In this document: positions 1 through 8,869 of the stretch, one piece after another
How the letters are laid out: each line of letters begins with the position of its first letter
How positions within the stretch are numbered: the first letter of the stretch is position 1
Source: DAOQVB01 sp964400865
GTDB taxonomy: Bacteria > Patescibacteriota > Microgenomatia > UBA1400 > PJMF01
DNA length: 64,000 nucleotides
NCBI GenBank assembly: GCA_964400865.1
Contig: CAYNWG010000001.1
Span: 1 to 64,000 of the forward strand
Direction of reading: 5' to 3'
Position numbers and translations under genes: made by a program
The notes under the pieces: model-generated
The model's database searches: none
Seen by the model: only the letters and a program-made list of their open reading frames with translations
Told to the model about the DNA's origin: nothing

Positions 1-627
1 GCAGCATCACTCGTCTTCGATGATCTGAGTCAATCCTTTCCCCATTTACAAAATGACGCTGCTTTGCGTACCTTAGTTGAATACATCAACGACGTGGATC
101 ATTTTGGAGAAATTCATTGGCCAGACTCCTCCCACTGGCGCTATAGCCTTATGATTCATGAGCTACTCCATGGATTAGAATTTCAAAATCCCTATGACGA
201 CGAAGCATTACTCCAATTTGGCATGCAATGTCTTGACGCAGCATACTCATCCTTGAAACAAAACCTGAAAGCGTATGAGGTCATCGCGCACAATGGAGTA
301 GAATTTGAACTTAGCCCGGGTACCGGCTTAGGTCTAGAAACAAGTAATGACGATACGATAAAAATTGCTCAAAAACAAGGTTACGTTGTGGTGGTCCGCA
401 AAGATCCCAAGCTGGGTAACATCAGAATAAAAGCCAGGCCAGATAGTCCCATAGATTTGAGGAAAATGTATGATTTGCTGTGTGATAAAGATCCAAATAG
501 TACTTGGTATTATCACAATAGTGGCAAGATGCTTCTCAACGGATCACATAAACACCGAAATCAGATTGCCACAAAACTGAGTTTGGAAGCAGTAGTTCGT
601 ATGTTGAAAGCTTGTTATGGCAAATAA
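1..627 (+). CDS. Unrecognised protein, 5' end cut by the window
   Basis: The frame is open from base 1 to the TAA at 627, so the gene begins before the window; a TTG at 64 is not needed as a start. About 208 residues are visible. The C-terminal part (TWYYHNSGKMLLNGS, then a lysine-rich helix) looks like a conserved globular domain. I do not recognise the family with certainty; a DHH/MYG1-like phosphoesterase tail is one weak possibility. The stop overlaps the start of the HIT gene by 11 bp, so the two are probably co-transcribed. Confidence 0.7.
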   Translation, partial: AASLVFDDLSQSFPHLQNDAALRTLVEYINDVDHFGEIHWPDSSHWRYSLMIHELLHGLEFQNPYDDEALLQFGMQCLDAAYSSLKQNLKAYEVIAHNGVEFELSPGTGLGLETSNDDTIKIAQKQGYVVVVRKDPKLGNIRIKARPDSPIDLRKMYDLLCDKDPNSTWYYHNSGKMLLNGSHKHRNQIATKLSLEAVVRMLKACYGK

Positions 628-1099
628 GAGAGATTGTATATTTTGCCAAATGCAAGCGGGCATAACACCATGTCACCAGATATGGGAAGATGGAGATCAT
701 TTTGCGTTTTTATCAATTTTCCCTAATACTTTAGGTTTCACCGTAATAGCCACAAAAAATCATTTTAGTAGTTATGCTTTTGAGCAAACCGATGATGTTT
801 TAACTGCATTAGTATTAGCAACTAAACAAGTTGCCCAAATCCTTGACTCATATTTTGAAGACGTCAATCGCTGCGGCATGTTTTTTGAAGGCTATGGTAT
901 CGACCATCTTCATAGCAAATTATTTCCCATGCATGGTACTGGCACAGGCCAAGAAGCCTGGAAAATTCAAGAAACTACGACTAATACTACCTACTACGAA
1001 CAATATCCAGGTTTTCTCAGTTCCAACAACGCGAGTAGGGCAGATGATGCCCAACTTGCGTCAGTAGCCTCAGCTATTCGCAAATCCACAAGTAAATGA
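617..1099 (+). CDS. HIT-family nucleotide-binding protein
   Basis: This 160-residue protein starts with a CxxC pair (DCIFCQ), has the HIT-fold core, and carries the catalytic-loop region as DHLHSKLFPMHG near residue 98. Typical HIT hydrolases have a His-x-His-x-His triad; here the third histidine position is lysine, a variant I associate with a sub-branch of HIT proteins, so hydrolase activity is uncertain. The expected role is hydrolysis or transfer on nucleoside phosphates in the cytoplasm. It overlaps the preceding gene by 11 bp. Confidence 0.8.
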   Translation: MANKRDCIFCQMQAGITPCHQIWEDGDHFAFLSIFPNTLGFTVIATKNHFSSYAFEQTDDVLTALVLATKQVAQILDSYFEDVNRCGMFFEGYGIDHLHSKLFPMHGTGTGQEAWKIQETTTNTTYYEQYPGFLSSNNASRADDAQLASVASAIRKSTSK

Positions 1100-1105
1100 T
1101 ATAAT
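1100..1105 (+). promoter_or_regulatory. -10 box for leaderless bS21 transcript
   Basis: A perfect TATAAT ends nine bases before the bS21 ATG at 1115. No Shine-Dalgarno sequence fits in that gap, so transcription would begin at or next to the start codon. Confidence 0.5.
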
Positions 1106-1114
1106 CCCTCGTCT

Positions 1115-1366
1115 ATGCCGATAGTTATCAACGCCACACAAAAAGATAGTACCCACGACTTGATCAAACAATTCAAACGAGCGACTGCGCTTGCGGATAT
1201 TGTCCAAGTTGCCAAAGACAAGCGCTACTTTCAAAAACCGGCTAAAATTCGTGCCGATAAGCGAATTCAGGTTAAGAGATTGCAAAAACGATTGAGATCT
1301 TTAAAGCGCACAAAAAACATACCAGCAGCGGTTATTTCCCGACTGTCAGAATATTTGCAGAGTTAA
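1115..1366 (+). CDS. rpsU: Small ribosomal subunit protein bS21
   Basis: This 83-residue, very basic protein has the bS21 pattern: a short beta start (MPIVINATQKDS), then two basic helices ending in an RLQKRLRSLKR stretch. bS21 binds the 30S platform near the anti-Shine-Dalgarno end of 16S rRNA and takes part in initiation. The start is the ATG nine bases after a TATAAT, which suggests a leaderless mRNA. The gene ends two bases from the convergent coiled-coil gene. Confidence 0.85.
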   Translation: MPIVINATQKDSTHDLIKQFKRATALADIVQVAKDKRYFQKPAKIRADKRIQVKRLQKRLRSLKRTKNIPAAVISRLSEYLQS

Positions 1367-1367
1367 T

Positions 1368-1865
1368 TTATCTGCTTTTCAGCTTAGCTTTCACCGTGAA
1401 ATCCCACTGATCCCCATCGCTGGTATCAAAACTAGTAGAGTTAGTCAGTTGGTAGTAATTGAGTAAGTGACTATTCAACGTATCCTCAATTTCGTGAAGC
1501 TTCTCTCTTAATTCTCCCACCTCATTTTTCAAATTGATTGATTCTGGTGACGATTGGAGTGAGGCTTTTCTCTGCTTTACTGCGTCTACCTGTGTTTTTG
1601 CCACTGTTTCTGCCTCAGATAATTCTGGATCGTTCTCTAAAATATTTTGTAAGCTTTCTCGTTTTTCTCTCAGTTCATCTCGTACTGTTTTGAGTTGAGT
1701 AGCATTTCTTTCAATCAAATTTTGTAAGTATTGAAGTGTTTCTGCTAGCTTATCAGACTGTGCAACCTCTGTCGCATCATCAATGCCTGTTGTCTCGTCC
1801 GTCTGAGCCGCTAAGTGCTGCTGTGCCAGTTGTTGTCCAGTTAAGGTTTGATCATTTGTTGTCAT
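1368..1865 (-). CDS. Coiled-coil protein of unknown function
   Basis: A 165-residue acidic protein beginning MTTNDQ. Residues about 35-140 are rich in heptad-like E/K/L repeats and predict a long coiled coil; the C-terminus (DQWDFTVKAKLKSR) looks like a short beta segment. The start at 1865 is preferred over an upstream in-frame ATG at 1889 because AGAAAGG lies just before it. No signal peptide or membrane segment is visible. No function is assigned. It converges on rpsU and diverges from pyk. Confidence 0.7.
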   Translation of the reverse strand: MTTNDQTLTGQQLAQQHLAAQTDETTGIDDATEVAQSDKLAETLQYLQNLIERNATQLKTVRDELREKRESLQNILENDPELSEAETVAKTQVDAVKQRKASLQSSPESINLKNEVGELREKLHEIEDTLNSHLLNYYQLTNSTSFDTSDGDQWDFTVKAKLKSR

Positions 1866-1901
1866 TATTGCCTTTCTAACTATATACAATAGAAATACAT
1901 T

Positions 1902-1929
1902 TTGTGATCACTGAATATACCCGTATAAT
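1902..1929 (+). promoter_or_regulatory. Promoter of pyk
   Basis: TTGTGA at 1902-1907 and TATAAT at 1924-1929 are separated by 16 bp. The start codon of pyruvate kinase follows 69 bp later with its own AAAGGA ribosome site, so this gene has an ordinary leader. Confidence 0.6.
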
Positions 1930-1998
1930 GAATTTTATCCAGTTAAACTGAGTGAAGCTTACTATAGCTTATTCAATTCGACAAGTCAGAAAGGAAAG

Positions 1999-3423
1999 AT
2001 GTCTAAAGCAACAAAAATCGTAGCCACCATTGGTCCAGCCACCGAATCAGAAGAAATTATTGAGGAATTAATTCACGCTGGCATGAATGTCGCTAGATTT
2101 AACACCAAGCATGGTACCCCAGAATGGCATTCAGAAAGAATTATTCGGGTGAGAGAGATCGCAAAAAAAATGGGAGTTTCTATTGGAATACTGCTTGATT
2201 TGCAAGGACCTGAAATAAGAATCACTATCCCTGGTGGTGAAAAATTTGAAGTCCAGAACGGGGATGAGGTAACTCTGGTCTCTGATGGTAGCGGTAACAA
2301 TCCTCGCCAACCACAAATTCCTCAAAATGTCATTGAAACTCTTTCTGTCGGAAATCATGTATTAATTGACGATGGTCTTGGAGAATTCGAGATAGTTGGT
2401 AAAGAACCAGATCATTTAATAATAAAAGCGTTGGGATCCTTTCCCGTCTCAAATCGAAAAACACTCAACACTCCTGGAGTGGTGATTGATCAACCCTCAC
2501 TGATTGACCAAGATTTTGTTCATCTAAATGCGGCTAATGATGATTTGATTGACTACATCGGTTTATCCTTTGTCAGGAATCGACGAGATATTGAAATTTT
2601 AAAAGAAGAAATGGCGAAAAGAAATTTACATGCTGACATAATTGCAAAAATCGAAAACCAATCTGCGTTGGATAACTTAGAAGAAATTATTCAGGTTTCC
2701 GATGTCGTAATGGTTGCTAGAGGCGACTTAGCCGTTGAAGTTCCATTCAAAGAGCTGACCTACTGGCAAAAACATATTATCAATCGCTGTCGTCAGCACG
2801 CCACTCCGGTAATTACCGCCACGCAAATGCTTAAGTCAATGGTAGAAAATCCCAGACCAACGCGCGCAGAAGTTTCCGATGTCGCTCATGCAATTTATGA
2901 TGGCACTGATGCGGTAATGCTGTCTGAAGAAACCACTATTGGTAAATTTCCAGTAGAAGCAGTAGCAACTCAAGCAGTAATTGCCGAATTCAATGAACCA
3001 CATGCCAACCTGCAGGATTTAGAAGCTGAATACTCAAACCCAGGATCCTTGCTCACACACGCTGCTATAAACCTCCTGCAGGACGCTAATCGCTCAACCT
3101 CAGACCAAAAAGTAGCTAAGATAGTGTGTTTAACAGAAACTGGCGCCACCGCTCGTTCAATCGCTCGATTCCGGCCACAGATACCAATTTATGCACTTAC
3201 TGGCAATGTTTCAACATACCAGAAATTAAGTATGGTGTATGGTGTACAATCAGCAGTGATTACTCTTCCACAAGGTGATAAGTTGGAGAGTTCTGAAGCA
3301 CTAATTGTTGCTATGAAACAGCTGGAAATTGTAAATTCAGGAGACACTATCCTCCTGATTCATGGCACATTCTGGAAAAAACCGGGCTTAACAAATACGT
3401 TATCATTTATTACAATAGCATAA
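1999..3423 (+). CDS. pyk: Pyruvate kinase
   Basis: This 474-residue enzyme would convert phosphoenolpyruvate and ADP to pyruvate and ATP, the last ATP-yielding step of glycolysis. The N-terminal barrel (TKIVATIGPATES), the IAKIENQ catalytic lysine segment, MVARGDLAVE, and the signature TATQMLKSM with SDVAHAIYDGTDAVMLSEET are all present, followed by a complete C-terminal domain. Two usually conserved loops differ: NTKHG instead of NFSHG and LDLQGPEIR instead of LDTKGPEIR. The start has AAAGGAAAG just upstream. A strong GGAGG lies after the stop for the next gene. Confidence 0.92.
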   Translation: MSKATKIVATIGPATESEEIIEELIHAGMNVARFNTKHGTPEWHSERIIRVREIAKKMGVSIGILLDLQGPEIRITIPGGEKFEVQNGDEVTLVSDGSGNNPRQPQIPQNVIETLSVGNHVLIDDGLGEFEIVGKEPDHLIIKALGSFPVSNRKTLNTPGVVIDQPSLIDQDFVHLNAANDDLIDYIGLSFVRNRRDIEILKEEMAKRNLHADIIAKIENQSALDNLEEIIQVSDVVMVARGDLAVEVPFKELTYWQKHIINRCRQHATPVITATQMLKSMVENPRPTRAEVSDVAHAIYDGTDAVMLSEETTIGKFPVEAVATQAVIAEFNEPHANLQDLEAEYSNPGSLLTHAAINLLQDANRSTSDQKVAKIVCLTETGATARSIARFRPQIPIYALTGNVSTYQKLSMVYGVQSAVITLPQGDKLESSEALIVAMKQLEIVNSGDTILLIHGTFWKKPGLTNTLSFITIA

Positions 3424-3433
3424 AGGAGGACAT

Positions 3434-3721
3434 ATGGGTAAAAAAACAGGTATTTTTTCTTTCGTTGTCGGTTTGGTGGCTGGAGCAGCTGCGCTTTTTC
3501 TTTCTGATGATAAGAATCGAGAAAAAACCGAAGCAGAGCTTGGAAAGGCTGCGGTAAAAGCCAAACAGTTGAAAAAGGAATTTGACAAAAATCCCGAAGC
3601 AACTGTTCGAGCTGTGGCAAAACAAGTGGAAGGAAAAGCCAAGACAATCGTGCGCAAAGTCAAGCAAACGAAGGTTGTGGTCAAGACTACACCAGCTAAA
3701 CGCAAAACAGCAAAAAAATAA
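3434..3721 (+). CDS. YtxH-like membrane-anchored basic protein
   Basis: A 95-residue protein with one N-terminal membrane helix (residues about 7-24, GIFSFVVGLVAGAAALFLS) followed by a charged helical stretch and a lysine-rich tail (AKRKTAKK). The pattern matches small YtxH-type or gas-vesicle-like envelope proteins, but no enzymatic function can be given. It starts 10 bp after pyk with AAAGGAGG in front, so it is probably in the same operon. Confidence 0.75.
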   Translation: MGKKTGIFSFVVGLVAGAAALFLSDDKNREKTEAELGKAAVKAKQLKKEFDKNPEATVRAVAKQVEGKAKTIVRKVKQTKVVVKTTPAKRKTAKK

Positions 3722-3774
3722 TAGTCTATTAGTTGCTTCTCATCTGGTCATGGCTGGGGTAGAATATCGTTGTT

Positions 3775-3847
3775 GCGCCTATAGCTCAGTGGATAGAGCA
3801 ACTGCCTTCTAAGCAGTAGGTCGCTGGTTCGAGTCCAGCTGGGCGCA
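3775..3847 (+). tRNA. tRNA-Arg (anticodon UCU)
   Basis: The acceptor arms GCGCCTA and TGGGCGC pair fully apart from one G-U. The D arm (AGCTCAGTGGATAGAGC), the anticodon arm with loop CTTCTAA (anticodon TCT) and the T arm with GGTTCGAGTCC are all present. It reads AGA codons. CCA is not encoded. Confidence 0.95.
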
Positions 3848-3939
3848 CTTGCTGTTCCAATTCCAGTTATTTCCTTTCAAGAAATATCTTATCCATATAA
3901 TAAATAAACAATAAAGCAAATAAACAGTATGTTATGGGG

Positions 3940-3968
3940 CTGACATTATCTGGCATTTACAGTAAAAT
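3940..3968 (+). promoter_or_regulatory. Promoter of tRNA-His
   Basis: CTGACA (3940-3945) and TAAAAT (3963-3968) are separated by 17 bp, and the tRNA begins ten bases downstream. Confidence 0.6.
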
Positions 3969-3977
3969 ACGCACCAT

Positions 3978-4052
3978 GGTGGCTGTAGCTCAGCTGGTTA
4001 GAGCGCCGCTCTGTGAAAGCGGAGGCCGGGGGTTCAAGTCTCCTCAGCCACC
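3978..4052 (+). tRNA. tRNA-His (anticodon GUG)
   Basis: Acceptor arms GTGGCTG and CAGCCAC pair fully. An extra 5' G at 3978 faces the discriminator C at 4052, the hallmark G-1:C73 pair of histidine tRNA. The anticodon loop is CTGTGAA (GTG), and the T loop GGTTCAAGTCT is intact. CCA is not encoded. Confidence 0.95.
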
Positions 4053-4073
4053 CATTTGTCGCTTGTCTCTACA

Positions 4074-4478
4074 TTACTTTTTGTTCAATTTCGCTCTTGT
4101 TTGTTCTACCGAAAGCCTACGGCTTTCATCAAAATTAAAGTGAGTAATATTTCCTTCTCGATCAATTTCATATACTAAGCATCCTCTGTTGGCTAAAAAT
4201 TCTGCTTCCGCCCAAACTCCTGCTCCAATAGTACCATCGGGGAAGGGGAGAAAAACACCCACCGTGGCATCTGGCAGTACTTCATCAAAATAGTACCTCA
4301 TTCCATACCCATGCTCTTTTTTATGCCTCAGATACCCCTCGTGATGAACTTGGAGACCCGGGTCAATTATTTCTATCTTTGTGTTGAAAAACCTCAAAAT
4401 TGCCAGTGTTAACAATTCAAATAGTTGCCCATCATTAAATGTGTCAACTGGTCTACCAAAATATACAATCTCGTTCAT
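4074..4478 (-). CDS. Nucleoside 2-deoxyribosyltransferase-like protein
   Basis: A 134-residue protein. The opening YFGRPVDTFNDG, the DATVGVFLPFPDGTIGAG loop and GVWAEAEFLANRG helix recall the nucleoside 2-deoxyribosyltransferase / DUF4406 fold, in which a conserved aspartate and a glycine-rich loop bind a nucleoside. The match is by pattern only, so the substrate is unknown. It lies alone on the minus strand just after two tRNA genes. A TATGAT box sits only five bases before the ATG. Confidence 0.6.
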   Translation of the reverse strand: MNEIVYFGRPVDTFNDGQLFELLTLAILRFFNTKIEIIDPGLQVHHEGYLRHKKEHGYGMRYYFDEVLPDATVGVFLPFPDGTIGAGVWAEAEFLANRGCLVYEIDREGNITHFNFDESRRLSVEQTRAKLNKK

Positions 4479-4499
4479 ACTTCATCATAGCATGACACC

Positions 4500-4829
4500 A
4501 AAAGCTTACTCCGCTAGTAATCCTAAAAAACCATGAGGTTACGTTCGCTTGGATTCTAGCTCGGATGCTTACCACATGTGTTCTTTACAGCTTAATGTAC
4601 CTCCAATCGAAATTAGAGCAAACACTAAAGAAGATCGTGATAACTCTCAGTAGGTTGTGTATTCAACAGAAGATGGTAAATTACTAAAAGACTTGAATAC
4701 TTAATAGAGAAGGCTCTTGACGAGTCACTCAGCAAGGAAATCGATAATGAATAAAGTTCTGACACCCTCTCGTACGCCATCCCACATCGTCCATATATAA
4801 TTCCAGGTTATTAGGCGATTACCCTGTGT
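4500..4829. other. Intergenic stretch with a possible gene remnant
   Basis: No intact gene is visible. One plus-strand frame (about 4570-4700) reads like protein (for example VPPIEIRANTKEDRDNSQ, stop, VVYSTEDGKLLKDLNT) but is interrupted by stop codons, so it may be the remains of a decayed gene next to the decayed sugar genes that follow. Confidence 0.35.
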
Positions 4830-4831
4830 AG

Positions 4832-7045
4832 GAGTATACTGCGCTTACCATCGCCTCTAATACAAAACCGTATATCGTCTTTGTGGGAACATATCCCCCA
4901 CGTGAATGTGGAATAGCAACGTTTAGTCAGGATTTACTTACCTATTGTAAAAAGTTTCTGGGCACACATATTGATTGTAAGGTTGCAGCTATCAATCTCA
5001 CCCCTCTAGACACCTATAAATATCCAAAAGAAGTTAAGTGGAAAATTGATCGGGATACTAAAAAAGATTATTCGGAACTTGCCACTACAATAAACGCCGA
5101 TCCAGATATCACGGGCGTTGTTATCCAACATGAGAACGGAATTTTTGGCGGTAATGAGGGAGAAAATGTACTATATTTTATGAGACATTGCAAAAAACCA
5201 ATGCTGGTGACATTGCATACAGTACTCCCGCTCCCAAACCCCAAAATGAAAGTAGTAACCGAAGAAATCATTCGTTTAGCCTCGACCCTAGTGGTACTCA
5301 CCAATAGTTCAAAAACAATCGTTGAAACAATGTATCCAAAAAGCGGAGGTAAGCTATTTGAAATTCCCCATGGTATTCATCCCACTTCGTTTTCTAATCC
5401 GAAAGAGTACAAGGTAAAATTGGAACTCGAAAATCATATTGTTCTATCAACCTTTGGCTTGCTTGGTCCAGACAAAGGCATTGAGTATGTAATTAAATCG
5501 CTTCCGGAAGTAATTAAAAAACATCCCACCGCGCTGTATCTGATTTTAGGTAAAACACATCCCATTTTACGGAGACGAGATGGTGAACAATACCGAAACA
5601 GCTTATCGGAATTGATAACTAAATTGCACCTTAAAAAGCACGTCAAGTTTTATGACCAATATTTGAGTCTCAATGATCTATTTGAATTTTTGAAAGCAAC
5701 CGATATATATATTTCTACATCGACCAACCCCAATCAGGCAGTAAGTGGAACCTTGTCATACGCTCTTGGAGCTGGTAGGCCTGTAATTAGTACTAAATTT
5801 GCTCAAGCTAAAGAAATTGTCAAACCTGATATGGGCAGGCTGGTTCCCATAAAAGACTCTAAGTCCATCACAGATGCAATTTTAGATATGCTTATTGACG
5901 ACAAGAGACTTAAAAAAATGTCACGTACTGCTTATCAAAATACCCGAATAATGTTGTGGAGTCATGTTGCTGAAGAATATATCGATTTGTTGACCAGAAC
6001 GTTAATTCCTCCATTTAAGATAGATCATCTGCAAAAAATGACCAACGACTTTGGTTTATTACAATTTTCATCGCTTACAATTCCCAATCAAAAATTTGGG
6101 TATACGCTCGATGATAATGCTAGAGCAATCATTTTGTGCTCATGGCTCATTCAGCAGGATGCCACTACAGAATTGGAGAAATTAATTGCTATTTATTTTA
6201 AATTTATAAAAAAATGTCAACAAGTAGACGGGTCATTTGTTAATTATTTTGGTGCTAACGGAAAATATCCTACTGCACAAAATAATAAAGAAGATCTGGA
6301 AGATGCACAATCGAGAGCGCTGTGGGCGATTTGTGAAATAATGCAAAATCAAAAAGTTGATTCTGTTGTTAGAGTAGAAGCTAAAAAATTATTTCTTCGT
6401 ATATTTAATACGGGATTTCATTTTACTCACATACGATCCAAAGCATTTGTCATCAAGGCCCTAGCATTAGCGTATGATTTTCTACCTAAATTGCAACCTA
6501 AATTATTAGCAGTAATTTGTAACTATGCTGATGATCTAATGCTCTCCCTCAGAAATAATTCCCATAAAACCTGGTATTGGTTTGAAGATCAAATGTTGTA
6601 TAACAACGGAATACTACCTGAAAGTTTACTGATTGCTGGAAGTAAGGTTAAACACTCAAAATATACAGAAAAAGGCTTGCTCGCACTGCAGTTTTTAATT
6701 AGTAAAACCTTTTCACCCAGCATGTATCGACCAATTGGACACTCAGCCTGGTATAAAAATAAACAAAAGCGCAGTAATTATGACCAACAGCCAGAAGACC
6801 CAGCATCGATGATCTCTGCGTTAGTATGTGCGAATAAAATTACTAATGATGACGAGTATAAAAAATTAGCAAAGAAATGTTTCAGTTGGTTTTTGGGTAA
6901 TAATACCCTTTGTCTATCCTTGTATGATGAAAAGTCCGGAGGTTGATATGACGGCTTGCATCCAGACCGGGTAAACCTAAACCAAGGAGCTGAATCTCTA
7001 GTTTCATATCTTATGTCCAATTACTTGATTCGGGAACTCCACTAA
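4832..7045 (+). pseudogene. Glycosyltransferase 4 with C-terminal alpha/alpha toroid domain, interrupted
   Basis: The long frame gives a GT4-type glycosyltransferase (YIVFVGTYPPRECGIATF start; LSTFGLLGPDKGIEYVIKSL and the donor-binding SGTLSYALGAGRPVISTKF in the second Rossmann domain) joined to a glycosidase-like helical domain from about residue 390. Two defects are visible. The conserved N-terminus continues upstream of the GTG at 4883 to a TAG at 4829 without any ATG. A TGA at 6944-6946 interrupts the motif KSGG-stop-YDGLHPDRVN, whose frame then runs on to a TAA at 7045. Relatives have a residue, usually Cys as I recall, at the TGA position. I read it as a decaying gene; a near-complete active protein is not excluded. 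Confidence 0.75.
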
Positions 7046-7997
7046 ATGATTATTCATCAAATTAAAAATATCTTTCCAAATGTAAAAGTGGCTCGATATA
7101 ACCTAGCAGTCTGGCAACATGAAAAAGGAAAATCGCTGTATTTTATTGGTCGAGAAGTTGCAAAACCTGGTGGACAAGGTGAGCCAGATACAAGGAATTT
7201 TAAAATTATTTGAAGTCGCAGTGGATGGCTCGATTGTACAAGAAAAAACAATTTGGAGACCAGTCTACGATGGTATCAACCTAGAAGACCCGAGAGTATT
7301 AAAATTGCCTCGTAAAAATCTAATTATTGGTCTAACTGCCGTTTTGAGAAATAACCGAGGTTACCCTGTTCCTTTTCCGGCTATTGTAAAAATTGACTCG
7401 CTTAGCACCTGGAAACATGAGTTGCCTCCGTTTTTAATTATTGATACATTTGGTCCCGGCAAAAATCTCACCCCCATAGATGCGTATACTTATTTATTCA
7501 GACCAGAAAAGCCTGAATACAATCATAAACTACTCGTTTTTTCGTTACATTCTCAAGTACCAGAAAAATTAACTGACATTGATTTTCCCAAAGATATCCC
7601 CTGGGCAAATTGGAGGATCGGCACGACTACTTCGCCGATTTGGCTGACTCCTACTGAGGCATTATTTATTATTCATGGAATCTCAAAACAAAATAGTATG
7701 GGAAAAGAGAAGTATGTTTATAGTATTGGTCGGGCAAAACTAACTCGAAAAGACCAATCATATAGTGTAAGCATAGCGCCAGAACCAATTCTAACTCCTG
7801 ACGATTTTTTAGATACAAATGGTTTGCCGTTGGTTGAAGAGCTACATCCAGACCTAAGAAGAGTAGTCTATTCCTGCGGAGGAGTAATAAAGACACAGGC
7901 TCCAGAAAAACTATCCTTATATGTGAATGTGGGCGACCGCGCAACTTTTGAAGTGATCTTTTCTCTCTCAAATTTGAAGGATGGGTTGTTCCAATAG
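7046..7997 (+). pseudogene. GH130-like mannosyl phosphorylase, frameshifted
   Basis: The ATG at 7046 directly follows the TAA of the glycosyltransferase frame, and its first 55 codons end in a TGA at 7211. The remaining protein continues in the next frame (NLKLFEVAVDG, then NLEDPRVLK, and a five-bladed-propeller-type body to LSLYVNVGDRATFEV at the end). One extra base in the A/T tract near 7195-7207 explains the break. The family phosphorolyses or hydrolyses beta-mannosides. Pairing with the GT/toroid gene suggests a shared glycan pathway that is now damaged, unless the assembly is wrong here. Confidence 0.75.
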
Positions 7998-8086
7998 AAT
8001 TTGAATCTGACTTTCAATATATTTTTGACCTTGAACATCATCACGTGGTGACAAACATTCCATCGTCTCTCTGTTAGAATTACGCA

Positions 8087-8869
8087 ATGATAAACAAAAA
8101 AGTTAGTCAAATCATTGCTAAATTATCTGAAGACATTTCAACAGCGCTCGGGAACAATTTATTGGGTTTATATCTTTTTGGCTCGCTTACGTACGGCGAC
8201 TTCAATAAGGCAAGTAGCGACATTGATCTGATGGCAATTCTGAAGGAACCAGCAACACCTTTAGAATTAGAACTTCTCAAGAAATTACATATTGATATCG
8301 CAACCCACTTTCCTCAATGGGCGACGAGAATTGAATGCTCCTACACGCCATTGAGCATGCTCTCAAGCAAAACACCACCACTTGAACCAAGACCCTACTA
8401 TGGAGAAAATTCTTTTTGGCCAGAAGCACCATATGGCAACGAGTGGATTATTAATCTCTACCTAACATATAACTATGGCAAAACGTTGATCGGACCCGAC
8501 TTCAAATCCTTAGCGAGACCGATTCAAATCAGTGACGTGCAACAAGCTGCAATTAAAGATTTGTTCACAGAGTGGGAACCAAAATTACGAGAAGTTAGCT
8601 GGCTCGATAATAGTCATTATCAGTCATACCTCGTAGTCAACCTGTGCCGAATTTTTTATACTGTGATGCAGACAGATGCAAGATCAAAAAAAGTAGCCGC
8701 TGATTGGGTTAAAATAACTCATCCAGAATGGAGTCATTTAATTGAAACAGCTCAAAATTGGCAGTACGGTCAAGAAATGAGGGAGCAAGAAAAAACAATA
8801 GAATTTCTTAAATTTGTTATTGATCAAATCAAAGACTCATCTATATATGAGAAAGACTTAAACCGTTAA
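8087..8869 (+). CDS. Nucleotidyltransferase-fold protein (AadA/DUF4111-like)
   Basis: A 260-residue protein with the minimal nucleotidyltransferase motif: LFGSLTYGDF near residue 30, then SSDIDLMAIL with the two metal aspartates, and a third acidic residue region around IECSYTP. The C-terminal helical part (NLCRIFYTVMQT, SKKVAADWV) resembles aminoglycoside adenylyltransferases of the AadA group. Whether it modifies drugs or another small molecule is unknown. The TAGAAT box six bases before ATG suggests a leaderless mRNA. It overlaps the convergent paralogue by four bases. Confidence 0.75.
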   Translation: MINKKVSQIIAKLSEDISTALGNNLLGLYLFGSLTYGDFNKASSDIDLMAILKEPATPLELELLKKLHIDIATHFPQWATRIECSYTPLSMLSSKTPPLEPRPYYGENSFWPEAPYGNEWIINLYLTYNYGKTLIGPDFKSLARPIQISDVQQAAIKDLFTEWEPKLREVSWLDNSHYQSYLVVNLCRIFYTVMQTDARSKKVAADWVKITHPEWSHLIETAQNWQYGQEMREQEKTIEFLKFVIDQIKDSSIYEKDLNR

